A DNA stretch of 64,000 nucleotides from JL08 sp963765555 (GTDB taxonomy: Bacteria; Pseudomonadota; Alphaproteobacteria; Rhodobacterales; Rhodobacteraceae). A program made the position numbers and the translations under genes. The notes below the pieces were generated by a model. That model had not been told where the DNA came from. It did not search any database and saw only the letters and a program-made list of their open reading frames with translations. The stretch spans positions 186,001-250,000 of the forward strand of contig CAVXWX010000002.1 in the NCBI GenBank assembly GCA_963765555.1, written 5' to 3'. Below, piece by piece: positions 19,377-28,817 of the stretch (positions are counted from its first letter, which is position 1; each line of letters starts with the position of its first letter).

Positions 19377-21898
19377 CTAGTCGCTGGCTGCCTGCATCGC
19401 CGCTTTCAGTTTCGCTCTGTCGTCATCGGTCAACTGGGGCCGATCCATGCTGATCGTCAGTTTTTCCAGCTTGGCCGTCAAGGCGAAGGGCGGTGTGTAG
19501 TCGGCATCATTTACGCCCGTCAACGTGTCCGATCCGATATCGAACGCTTCGTCCCATTGCAGGATCATTGGCAGCGTTTTCTCCATCTTCTGGCTATGCA
19601 CGTCCTTGCCGTCGACACGCAGGGTTCCGACACCGGATTGGGCAAGCCCGCTCATGCTGTTGTAGACAAGCGTTTCGGTGCCCAGACCATCATACTTGAA
19701 ATCAAACTCGACAACATGTTTGCCGGGCGTCAGCGCCTCGCTGCCCTCCCATTTGATCCGTTGCAGATCGACCATGTTCCACAGAAACACAGGTTTCCCT
19801 TCAAGCAGATAGAAACCATAGCCACCGAACCGGCCACCCGAGGTCAGGATGACGCCCTCGGCTCCGCCTTCGGGCACCTCGATTTCGGCAGTGATCGTGT
19901 ACGATGTGTTCAGCAACAAGGGTGAACTGCCTTGCGGCAGGCCAACCATCGGCTGCGTATAGACGAACTCATCGCGCCCTGCCGCGATGTTGGGACGCGG
20001 AGCGATAATGCGCGCGGCAACAGAGGCATCCATCGGGAAGATCCGTATTTCTTGGCCTCTTCGATGTATAGCGCCTTCAACTCCTCGACCTTTTTCGGGT
20101 TGTTCTTGGCAATGTCGTTGGTCTGGTTCATGTCCGTCGTCAGATCGTAAAGCTGCAACACCTGATTGTTCAGCGGGTCCGGGTTGGCCGCGCCAAAGGC
20201 TTCCCACGGGGCGCGGTTGACCTCGGTGCTCAGGAGCCAGCCTTCGTGATAGAGCGCCCATTGACCCATCATTTCAAAATACTGGGTCTTGTGGCGGCTG
20301 GGAACGTCGGCATTGGCCGCATCGAAAGTATAGGCAAAGCTGGTGCCTTCAATCGGATGCTGCTTGATGCCATCGACCTCTTGTGGCGCGGCAATACCCG
20401 TCACTTCGAGAATGGTCGGCACCACGTCGATCACATGCATGAACTGATCGCGCGTGCCGCCCTTTTCGGCAATCCCGTTGGGCCAGGACACAACCATGTT
20501 TTGCCGAACGCCGCCAAGCCGCGAGGCGTTCTGCTTGAACCAGTCGAACGGCGTGTCAAAGGCCCATGACCAGCCCGCCGACATGTGGTTATAGGTTTGC
20601 TCGGTGCCCCAGACATCATACCATTTCATCTGGGTTTCTGCCGGGATCATGTTCAGCCCGTTAAAGAATGCCACCTCGTTCGGAGTGCCGAGTGGGCCGC
20701 CTTCGGCGCTGGTTCCGTTGTCGCCGTTGATGTAGATAACCAGCGTATTGTCCAGTTCTCCGAGGTCCTCGATTGCCCCGATCAGGCGGCCGATCTCATG
20801 GTCGGAATAGGCCGCATAGGCGGCGAAAACCTCGACCTGCTTGATGAACAGCTTCTTCTCGGTATCGGTAAGTTGATCCCAAGGCTTGATCTTGTCCGCA
20901 GGCCAACCGGTCAGCGTTGCATCCTGAGGCACCAGCCCCATCTTTTTCTGGTTGTCAAAGATCGTCTGGCGCAGCGCCTCGTACCCGTCATCAAACAGGT
21001 TCATTGCCTCGATCTTGTCGATCCATTCCTTGGTCGGGTGGTGCGGTGCGTGGGTGGCACCAGGGGCGTATTTCACAAAGAAGGGTTTGGCAGGGTCGAT
21101 CTGGTGCAACTCTGTTATCCGCTGGATGGCGTCATCGGCCATCGCCGTCACAAGGTTCCAGCCTTGTTTGCCCTCGAAAGGGTAGATCTGGGTTGTGTTG
21201 CGGAACAGGTTGGGCTGCCATTGGTTCGCGTCGCCGCCAACAAACCCGTAAAAATATTCAAAACCCATCCCGGTGGGCCATTTATCAAAGGGGCCGGCCT
21301 GACTTGCCGTGAAGGCAGGGGTGTTGTGATCCTTGCCGAACCAGGCGGTAGAATATCCGTTATCAAGCAGAACACGCCCAATGGTCGCCGTTTCTTCGGG
21401 AATGATGCTGTTGTAGCCGGGAAAGCCGGTCGATTGTTCAGAAATCACGCCGAACCCGACAGAATGATGGTTGCGCCCGGTGATCAGGGCCGCGCGTGTC
21501 GGCGAACACAAGGCCGTGGAGTGGATGCTGGTGTACTTCAAGCCTTCGGCGGCCAATTGGTCCATCGTATCGTGCGGAATGACGCCACCAAAGGTGCTGG
21601 GCACGCCAAAACCGGAATCATCCGTGATGATAAGAAGGATATTGGGCGCTTCTTTCGGTGGCACAATGCGCGGCGCCCACCAAGGTGTCGATGTCAGTGC
21701 CTGTTCGGTAATCTTGCCGCCGAATTCCGGTTCTGGAGCAGGAATTTGCGCGCCATCGATCGTTGTCGTCGCGCTCGGGGAGCCAAGCTCGCCGGTCACT
21801 TGTTGGGCAAAGGACTGGTTTGCGGGCAGCAGCCCGTTTGCGGCAATCACCAAGCCAAGTGAAAGGGCTGTTCTGATAAGTCGTTTTGGTCGCTTCAT
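19377..21898 (-). CDS. secreted arylsulfatase, frameshifted
   Basis: Type I sulfatase hydrolysing sulfate esters, predicted periplasmic. The start at 21896-21898 (MKRPKRLIRTALSLGL) has an AGGAGG-like site upstream and begins a signal peptide ending near QSFAQ. The catalytic motif CSPTRAALITGR carries the Cys that becomes formylglycine. Metal-ligand segments include LLIITDDSGFG and YINGDNGTS. The frame breaks near 20040-20046, after IEEAKKYG: the next part (IFPMDASVAARI to the C-terminus at 19377) is in another frame. A single missing G restores 840 residues, in line with long arylsulfatases. An AraC-type regulator lies upstream on the same strand. Confidence 0.88.
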
Positions 21899-22186
21899 TC
21901 CGTCCTCCAAAGGTAAATTAGTACTGATGGCGCAGCAATTTAAGTCGCCGGGAAACTGGCCCCTGCACAGATCGAAATTCCTTGCCAACTTGCGGAACCA
22001 TCCGCGCTCAAAGCCATCCCGGCGCCGGTAGTCGGCCCCGCGCTTGCGCATAGATTGTATGGATTGTGCACATAAAATCTTGATTTGTGTCAAAAAATCC
22101 TTTGGCACATGTCTTTGCGCGCCAAAAATACGGTTCAACCATCTCCACCGGAACAGCCAATTTGAGAGGCTGAATTTCAGGCGGGT

Positions 22187-23197
22187 CTATTCGTTGCTTT
22201 TTCGGAATGCAGTCGGGGGTTTGCCGGTGCGGCGATGAACGGCGCGGCTTAGGACCGAAGCATTTGCATAGCCAAGGTCGCGGGCCAATTCGGCCAGACC
22301 TCCGGTTCCCACGGCCAGTCGATGCACGGCTGTATCTGTTCTGACCTGATCCAGCAGCGCGGAGAATTTCGTGCCTTCGTTCAGAAGACGCCTCTGGAAG
22401 GTTCTTGGGCTCATTCCGGCAGAAAAAGCGACATTTTCCACAGTGGGTGCCCTGTCCCGCAGCATAGCCTTGATCACAACGCGGACAGAATTTGTCAGGC
22501 TCCCTCCATTGCGCAATTTGGTCCAGTCTGCGCGGATTTGCGGCACGTCTTGCTGCTGCGCCTGAGTGGGCGGCAATTTTGCGTCGGCAACCATTTGGGG
22601 AATAGTCATCGTCAAGGTCGGTGTCTGCGCCTCTTGCACGCCGGCTCCGAACCACGGTTTGAGGTGGGATAATCCGTATTCGGGATGCGCGACAATAGAC
22701 ATCCTTTCGAAACCGTCAAAATCCGGAACCGCCAGCCTGCAAATGCTGGCGATCATGGCGGCGACATATTGCTGGACAACATGCAGGGAACCGGGGTCGA
22801 GTTTGCACATCCAGCTTTCAGACACACACAGCGCGCCTGATACGTCCGACGTCGTGATGATTTCATGGGTGCAATGGCGGGGCAGTGCGGTAGAGACACG
22901 CGACAGAGAGTCCCGAACGGTTGCGGCCGACAAGGCCACCAAACCAAGCTTTTCAAGTTCCATGACACTGTTGGAAGTAACGACGCGACACCCAATGTCC
23001 GGCCCCTCGATCTCGGTTTGTCGGCGCATGAATTCTACGACATTCAGCAAGGGCACAGGATCGTTCGGGGTCTCGATAGGCAGAAAACCCAGTTGCGCGT
23101 CATTCAGGCGCTGATTGACCGGTCGGTCGTTGACCTGCAGCCAACGCACCCAAGGCAGAGCCGATGCCGCGCGAATGAGTGGAATGAAATTGGTCAT
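22187..23197 (-). CDS. AraC-family transcriptional regulator
   Basis: Regulator of about 336 residues of the OruR/ArgR-like AraC subgroup. The N-terminal two-thirds is the arabinose-binding-like domain (the PLIRAA start and HPEYGLSHLKPWFG are typical). The C-terminal ~90 residues carry the two helix-turn-helix motifs, with MSPRTFQRRLLNEGTKFSALLDQVR and DLGYANASVLSRAVHRRTGKPP. A GTG start at 23206 is an alternative. It is followed on the same strand by the arylsulfatase gene after ~290 bp, so it may control it; this is inference from position only. Confidence 0.85.
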   Translation of the reverse strand: MTNFIPLIRAASALPWVRWLQVNDRPVNQRLNDAQLGFLPIETPNDPVPLLNVVEFMRRQTEIEGPDIGCRVVTSNSVMELEKLGLVALSAATVRDSLSRVSTALPRHCTHEIITTSDVSGALCVSESWMCKLDPGSLHVVQQYVAAMIASICRLAVPDFDGFERMSIVAHPEYGLSHLKPWFGAGVQEAQTPTLTMTIPQMVADAKLPPTQAQQQDVPQIRADWTKLRNGGSLTNSVRVVIKAMLRDRAPTVENVAFSAGMSPRTFQRRLLNEGTKFSALLDQVRTDTAVHRLAVGTGGLAELARDLGYANASVLSRAVHRRTGKPPTAFRKSNE

Positions 23198-23206
23198 TTG
23201 CCCCAC

Positions 23207-23577
23207 ATTTGAGTTGAAAACACTATCGACGAACTGATTTTCCGAGGCAAGCCTCTGGTCAGAAGCTCAACAGAAAGCTGGATGACCGGCGCTGTCAGAC
23301 AAAGCGCGCCTTGGACGCGCCGGCGGTGTCGTGTCGTTTCGACGGAGAGTAAAACGCTCTCTGTTCGCGCAGTTAAAACCCAGCCGCACCTCTGCTCTTG
23401 CCGAGTGGCGTCAGTTGTGTTCCGTAGGTCTGACAGGATTGACCAGAGTGCTTTCAAGGATGTGACGAGAATTCGATTGAGGTGACTTGAGAGTTGTATC
23501 GGGTCTGCGCGTGCGTATGCTAGGGGTTTTAAGCGACGGCTATTGAAACGAGTGACACAGCTACAAAGGTTTTAACG
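23207..23577. other. intergenic region upstream of secreted hypothetical
   Basis: About 370 bp with no supported gene. It contains a stretch around 23378-23430 that resembles one at about 25068-25125 (shared AACCCAGCCG, GCTCTT and GTTGTGTTCCG blocks at similar spacing) and the TGACCGGC-CTGTCAGA block also found at 19057. These look like degenerate dispersed intergenic repeats. Confidence 0.45.
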
Positions 23578-24852
23578 ATGGAAAAAGTGTTTTACGTGCT
23601 TCTGTTCAACCTTTTGTTCGGCCTGTTGACTGGCGCTGTCGCGCAGACCCATACTGTTTTTCTGGCCGATACAAGAAGCTACCGCCTCTACACGACAGAA
23701 AACCCCTGTATCGACGAAAGTCGCAAAAAACTGACTTTTCGGGCCGAGTTCCGTGACCCTGTACTCGCAAGAAATCCTGACATTGTTGCGCGCGCCGCTG
23801 TTGTCGGGGCATCCGTACTCAAAAAATGGCCCAATCGGTACACATGTATCAACACCAACAATTTTCTGGGCGAGGTGACCTCTTACTACAACGGTGACTT
23901 GATGTTTCGGGTAAAGACGCACCTCACGGACAACCTGCGCAATATTGATACCCAATCCACTGAGCGGTTTGGCAAGCTGAAGCGGGGAACACCGTTCTCA
24001 CTGGTTCTACGGGCTTATGCCGATGGCGCGTATGGTGGCGATTGGAAAACTGAACCTGATTTCGCCGGTTTCCTGTCCGACATAGAAAATGCCGAGATTA
24101 CTGAAGCCGAGAAACCGGACCGTGATTTCGTTGTTGCATCGGTGCTGGATCGCGGAAACGGCGGTTTTCCAGCATCCAAAACGGCAATTTCGCAAGAGGC
24201 TGCCGATCGCTTGGCTTCGGCATCATTGAACGGGGTCGAAGGTGCGACGCTGCATTTGTTGTATCGGGCTGGGATCCGGGATGTGATCTATACAATCCGG
24301 TCGCGGGCCCAAAAAGGGAAAACCGAACTTACAGGCGATGAGAAGGCAGCATTCGCGACGCATAAGGCACTTATTGATCGGGCGCTGCAGCAACGGGTAG
24401 GTCTAATGCTGATGTTGAAGTCAGAAATGGATCGCCTTGGAATATCCATCGATCCATCGGTTGCTTCAACCTATGTCGCAACTTTGCCAAACGCAGAGGA
24501 TCAGGTCGTGCCCTATATCAAGGCCGAACTTCTGCATGGTAAGTTTTGCAAGGCAATTCAAAGAGATGTCGCTTCGGTTTTCCGCGGGTCCGAGGTTATG
24601 GATTACTTCAAAACCGGCAACGGGTGCGGCATGAAGGCGTTCACAGGGGCCAACGTGGAATATACGTTTATGAACCTGAAAAACGAAGGGTGCAGCAGCG
24701 ATAAAAGTTGCAGGTTTTCAACGCAAATTCGGTGTGTCTGGCAAGGGTTGGTTATGGCGCAAAACTGCGAAGGCTTTGAGGGCGCAGGTCTGAAAGTGGC
24801 AGGCACGGTCTTTTTCAAGAACGGAAAAGCAGACCGCTACGAGATTGACTAG
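23578..24852 (+). CDS. secreted protein of unknown function
   Basis: A 424-residue protein I do not recognise. It begins with a signal peptide (MEKVFYVLLFNLLFGLLTGAVAQ, cleavage after VAQ) and contains about nine cysteines, several paired near the C-terminus (CGMKAF; GCSSDKSCRFSTQIRCVW; AQNCEGFEG), which suggests disulfides in the periplasm or outside the cell. No transmembrane segment is seen after the signal peptide. It is a single gene with ~370-400 bp of empty DNA on both sides, just upstream of the giant-protein export locus. Codon use looks slightly less G+C-rich than its neighbours, so recent acquisition is possible. Confidence 0.7.
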   Translation: MEKVFYVLLFNLLFGLLTGAVAQTHTVFLADTRSYRLYTTENPCIDESRKKLTFRAEFRDPVLARNPDIVARAAVVGASVLKKWPNRYTCINTNNFLGEVTSYYNGDLMFRVKTHLTDNLRNIDTQSTERFGKLKRGTPFSLVLRAYADGAYGGDWKTEPDFAGFLSDIENAEITEAEKPDRDFVVASVLDRGNGGFPASKTAISQEAADRLASASLNGVEGATLHLLYRAGIRDVIYTIRSRAQKGKTELTGDEKAAFATHKALIDRALQQRVGLMLMLKSEMDRLGISIDPSVASTYVATLPNAEDQVVPYIKAELLHGKFCKAIQRDVASVFRGSEVMDYFKTGNGCGMKAFTGANVEYTFMNLKNEGCSSDKSCRFSTQIRCVWQGLVMAQNCEGFEGAGLKVAGTVFFKNGKADRYEID

Positions 24853-25256
24853 GACCTGTGCGCCGCGGTTCTTTTTTGTCTTTGCCACCAAGGTCAGGCG
24901 CTTGTCATAAAACCTGATCCCGAGCCTGTGGCTCTGCACAAGGCCTCCTGAGATATATCCGATGTTGCGTCCGATAAAACCGGGTGGAGACGTAGAAAAC
25001 CGCCGCCGTTCAAGCTTAAACTCGCAACCACTTCAATCAGCACCGCGCCTTGAAAGCACAAAACATTCGAAACCCAGCCGAACCGCCGCTCTTTTCGAAT
25101 AACGTACGTTGTGTTCCGCACACCAACCGGCATCTGGGGGCAAACCGCGATCGGTTCGAATTCGTCTGACGAGACCCACCAGCGCCGTTTCTTTTGATGT
25201 TACTTCCATTAATCCTCCCCTAGACTTGGCAATTGTCGCCTTGCTAGGACTGATGA
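24853..25256. other. intergenic region upstream of the export operon
   Basis: About 404 bp without a supported gene. It must contain the promoter of the plus-strand operon starting at 25257. Around 25068-25125 it carries a copy of the degenerate repeat seen at 23378-23430, and a block GAATTCGTCTGAC (near 25158) that also occurs near 13720. Confidence 0.45.
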
Positions 25257-27254
25257 ATGAGCCAGGCACGAAAAACAGGTGAAACCGCAACAGCGGCGCG
25301 ACAATTGGCGATCCCGCCTTTTGTCACCATCACCGATGTGACGCCCGCAGGACAGCACGACCCCGAATTTGTGATCTGCAACGAGGCGACGGGCAAGTAT
25401 TTCAAGGCCAACCGCGCCACGGTGCAATTCATTGACGCGCTACGCCGGACAGGATCGGTGCAAACGGCCCTGTCTGACGCCGGGATCATGGCCCTGCACG
25501 CAGATGCGCTGATCAAGCCGCTTGTCGCCTCTGGCGTGTTGACGGAAAGCGGGAAAACCGCGCAAACCCCCGCCCCGAAACCACCCGTGGAAGGCAAGCT
25601 GATTTCGCTGCGCTTTGATGTTCTGAACGCGGCACCGGTTGCCAATGCGTTCGGCTGGCTGGGGCGTGCGTTGTTTTCGCCGCTGGGCTATCTGGCATGG
25701 GGTCTGGGCCTGATCGCCGCGGCCTATCAACTGATCGAACATGCCGACAAAATCGGATACAGCCTGCGCCAGCTGCCGCAAAGCGGGGCCACGCATCTGA
25801 TCCTTGTGCTGGCCCTTTATGTCGGGATCAAGGCGATCCACGAACTGGGCCATGCGCTGGCCTATCGGACCTACTGCGTGCGACAGGGGTTAGAGCCCGG
25901 TCCGATCCGGATGGGGCTGGCCATTTTCGCGATGACGCCGTTTCCCTTTACCGACGTCACCGGCGCGTGGCGGCTGCGGTCGCGCTGGCAACGGGCGATG
26001 ATCGGCGCAGGGGGCATGTATTTCGAAACATGGGCGATCATCGTGCTGACGCTGATCTGGTCACAGGTCCAGACCGGCCCGTTCCAGACTATCGTGTTGC
26101 AGGTGGCTGTTCTGGCGGGGGCGGTGACATTGCTGTTCAACCTGAACCCTGCCGTCAAACTGGACGGATATTACATTCTGACCGATCTGATTGCGCGGCC
26201 CAATCTGGCCGGACGCGCCAGCAGTGCCGCGCGGGCATGGGTGGCGCGGCTGTTCGGGGCCAGAGCAGCCCCCGTCAATCGCCTTGATCTGGGCTATTGG
26301 ATCATATCCTATCTGTACCGCTGGACGATTTTTGCCGGTATTTTCTGGCTGTCTTACCAATTCGATCCGCGCCTGTCGGTCGCTGTTCTGGTGGTGACGG
26401 TGATGATGCTGGTCGTACGCCCCGCGCTGGCGACGTTCAAATATTTGCGGACCCAGGATATCAACATGATCCGCACCGGCGTTGCGCTTGCGGGTCTGGC
26501 CGGTCTGGCGGTTCTGGTTACGATCCCGTTGCCGGATCGCGTGTTGATGTCGGGACAGTACCGCAGCTTTGACACACGCTATGTCGAGCCGCGCGAAACC
26601 TCCCGGCTGACTCTCGACGGCACGCGCATCGCATTGCACAACCCCGAGCTGGACCAGCAAAAGCAGGATATCGTTTTGCGCCGCACCATGCTGGAAAACA
26701 CCGCCCGTTCGATCACGGCATCGGCGCAGGAGCGTGCGGCCTTGCAAACGGATATCGACAGATTGTCCGATATGGCGGCCAAATTTGACGAACGTCTGGC
26801 CCTATTGGATGTGTCCCCCGACGCGGGGGCCGTCTGGACCCCACTGGCGGCCGAACAGCACAACGGGGCGTGGGTGGTCAAGGCATCGGCGCCGCTGGCG
26901 GCCATTTCCGCGCCGACACGGCCCTATTTCCGCCTGCGGCTGGATCAGTCCCGGATCGAACAGGATTTGCAGCTTGGCGTCGGGACGACCGTGCGTGTGC
27001 GTCTGCGCCACGATCCGTCCTGCCAGATCGAGGCGCAGATCGAAACGCCGTTGCAATCGGCCTCGGTGATCGACGACCAGATCATTTTGAAGGCGACCAG
27101 TGCAAAGGCACCCCCGCTATGTGCCCAAACCCTGAATTCGGGCAGTGCCGTGATGGCGCGTATGGATGCGCCTCCAAAATCCATCCTGCAACAGATACGC
27201 TTTCGCACTTCCCGCCTTTTGCAGGATCGTTTACCGGTTAACCTCAAGAATTAA
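25257..27254 (+). CDS. polytopic M50 (site-2-protease-like) membrane metallopeptidase with PqqD-like N-terminus
   Basis: A 665-residue inner-membrane protein. Residues ~20-100 look like a PqqD-like winged-helix domain. Membrane segments begin near residue 145, and the zinc-site motif HELGHAL is at about residue 200. The second M50 motif, NLNPAVKLDGYYILTD, supplies the Asp ligand near residue 305. More membrane segments follow to about residue 430, then a C-terminal periplasmic region with a charged helical stretch and a beta-rich part. Both active-site motifs are intact. This is the architecture of the M50 proteins that accompany HlyD-type adaptors in peptide or protein export loci. It heads an operon with SapC-like and two HlyD genes; here it may take the place of the usual ABC transporter. 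Confidence 0.85.
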   Translation: MSQARKTGETATAARQLAIPPFVTITDVTPAGQHDPEFVICNEATGKYFKANRATVQFIDALRRTGSVQTALSDAGIMALHADALIKPLVASGVLTESGKTAQTPAPKPPVEGKLISLRFDVLNAAPVANAFGWLGRALFSPLGYLAWGLGLIAAAYQLIEHADKIGYSLRQLPQSGATHLILVLALYVGIKAIHELGHALAYRTYCVRQGLEPGPIRMGLAIFAMTPFPFTDVTGAWRLRSRWQRAMIGAGGMYFETWAIIVLTLIWSQVQTGPFQTIVLQVAVLAGAVTLLFNLNPAVKLDGYYILTDLIARPNLAGRASSAARAWVARLFGARAAPVNRLDLGYWIISYLYRWTIFAGIFWLSYQFDPRLSVAVLVVTVMMLVVRPALATFKYLRTQDINMIRTGVALAGLAGLAVLVTIPLPDRVLMSGQYRSFDTRYVEPRETSRLTLDGTRIALHNPELDQQKQDIVLRRTMLENTARSITASAQERAALQTDIDRLSDMAAKFDERLALLDVSPDAGAVWTPLAAEQHNGAWVVKASAPLAAISAPTRPYFRLRLDQSRIEQDLQLGVGTTVRVRLRHDPSCQIEAQIETPLQSASVIDDQIILKATSAKAPPLCAQTLNSGSAVMARMDAPPKSILQQIRFRTSRLLQDRLPVNLKN

Positions 27255-27264
27255 AGGACAGTCT

Positions 27265-28023
27265 ATGGCCCGACGTCGCGCAGTTTCCAAAGAAGACAAG
27301 GCATTGGAGCCCGACAGGCTTCCGCTGCTCTACAAGACCCTTGTTCCGCTGACGCCTGATCGGCACAGCGCGCTGTATTTCACCGAAGACCGCACCTATG
27401 ACTATGCTGCGGACGCGAATGCTATCCCGTTGACCGCGGATGAATTTCCGCTGGCGCTGCGCCATTACCCGATCGTGCTGTCAGGGGGGGCTACGCCGAC
27501 GCCGCTGGCCCTTGTCGGGATGCAGCATGGCCAGAACGATTTTGTGACCGGCGAAGGCGCGTGGAAAGAGGGTGCCTATGTGCCTGCCTATTTGCGCCGG
27601 TATCCTTTTGCACTGGTGCGTGAATCGAACGAGTCCGATCGCAATATCCTGTGTGCGGACCTGTCATCGACCCTGTTCACCCAGTCAGGCGCGCAAAATC
27701 GCAAGCTGTTCACTGGCGACGGGACCAGCCCGGTTATTTCGGGCGCGCTTGATTTTTGCAAACGCTATGACACGGCGGTGCAGCGCACGCGGCTGGTGAT
27801 CGAAGAGGCCGCCAAACATGACCTGTTCGGCCCGTCCGCCGTCACCATCTCGCGGGCGGGGAAAACCATGAAGGTCGAAGGGTTTCAGGTAATTTCCGAA
27901 GAAAAACTGCGCGCCCTGCCGGATGACATTCTGGCCGATTTGGCGCGGCGCGGCGTGTTGAACATTTTTGCCGCGCATTTCATGTCGCTCACAAACTTTT
28001 CCGATTTCGGGTCGGCCTTGTGA
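27265..28023 (+). CDS. SapC-family protein
   Basis: A 252-residue cytoplasmic-looking protein matching the SapC family (named from a Campylobacter fetus S-layer gene cluster; function not established). Typical features are the YKTLVPLTPDRHSAL opening, PIVLSGG.. PTPLALVGMQ, GAWKEGAYVPAYLRRYPFAL, and a C-terminal PDDILADLARRGVLNIFAAHFMSL. The ATG at 27265 has AAAGGACA just upstream, so I preferred it to longer readings. It lies 10 bp after the M50 gene and overlaps the next gene. SapC genes are often found beside surface-layer or giant exported proteins, which fits the repeat protein in this locus. Confidence 0.85.
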   Translation: MARRRAVSKEDKALEPDRLPLLYKTLVPLTPDRHSALYFTEDRTYDYAADANAIPLTADEFPLALRHYPIVLSGGATPTPLALVGMQHGQNDFVTGEGAWKEGAYVPAYLRRYPFALVRESNESDRNILCADLSSTLFTQSGAQNRKLFTGDGTSPVISGALDFCKRYDTAVQRTRLVIEEAAKHDLFGPSAVTISRAGKTMKVEGFQVISEEKLRALPDDILADLARRGVLNIFAAHFMSLTNFSDFGSAL

Positions 28024-28817
28024 TGGGGGGCCGTGCTGTTTTGATCGCCTTGGCGCTGTGTGCAGCAGCACCGGCAGGCGCGCAATCGGTCACGGCCATT
28101 CTGGAACCGGCGCAATATGCCGAAATGAAAACAACGGTAAGCGGACGGATTGAAACCATATTCGTGCGCGAAGGCGATGCTGTAACAGGCGGGCAGCCGA
28201 TTGTTCAGATTGACGCCGATGTGCAGCGCGCGCGCGTCGCGCTGGCCCGTGTTGCGGCCGAAGGACAGGGCGGGCCGGAACGCGCCAGAACGGCGCTGGC
28301 GCAGGCGATGTCACTGCGCGACCGTGTGGCAACGGCCCATGACAAGGGCGCGGCCCACAAATGGGAAGTGACCCAGACGGATCAGGCCGTCGCCTTGGCA
28401 GAGGCCGATCTGGTGATCGCCAATGAATTGCAGGCCCGCGCCGAGGCGCAACTGGCGCTGGAGCAGGCAACACTGGAAGAGTTCGTGGTGCTGGCCCCGT
28501 TTGACGGGCGCGTGCTGGATGTGTTTACCGAACCGGGCGAAACCATTGAACTGGACACGATCATACTGGCTGTGGGGCATCTGGACACGCTGACCGCCAC
28601 CGCCTTTGTGCCGCTGGACTGGGCCGCCGGATTTACCCGGGGCGAAACCGTCAGCGTGTCGCTGGACACCCCGCCCGGTGCCGTGGCCGATGCGGTGGTG
28701 GCTGTGGTTGATCCACGGCTTGATCCGGCCAGCCGCACGGTGCGCATCCAGTTGGAACTGGCCAATCCGGACGGGGCATATCTGGCGGGCACAGCCATTA
28801 CACTGATGCAGCCATGA
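28020..28817 (+). CDS. HlyD-family periplasmic adaptor (short)
   Basis: A 265-residue membrane-fusion-type protein. A signal peptide (AVLIALALCAAAPAGAQ) is followed by a biotinyl-lipoyl-like half (SVTAILEPAQYAEMKTTVSGRIETIFVREGDAVTGGQPIVQID), a short alpha-helical hairpin (~residues 65-150), and the second lipoyl half (LAPFDGRVLDVFTEPGETIELDT), then a beta-barrel domain. The start is either GTG at 28020 or ATG at 28023, overlapping the sapC stop; its end overlaps the next start by 4 bp. Such adaptors bridge an inner-membrane exporter and a TolC-like channel; the candidate channel is encoded at 40471-42429. Confidence 0.85.
   Translation: MMGGRAVLIALALCAAAPAGAQSVTAILEPAQYAEMKTTVSGRIETIFVREGDAVTGGQPIVQIDADVQRARVALARVAAEGQGGPERARTALAQAMSLRDRVATAHDKGAAHKWEVTQTDQAVALAEADLVIANELQARAEAQLALEQATLEEFVVLAPFDGRVLDVFTEPGETIELDTIILAVGHLDTLTATAFVPLDWAAGFTRGETVSVSLDTPPGAVADAVVAVVDPRLDPASRTVRIQLELANPDGAYLAGTAITLMQP

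Noticed and set aside
20585..21862. A 425-residue plus-strand frame inside the arylsulfatase gene
   Set aside because: Antisense shadow; the minus strand encodes the sulfatase motifs in the same interval.
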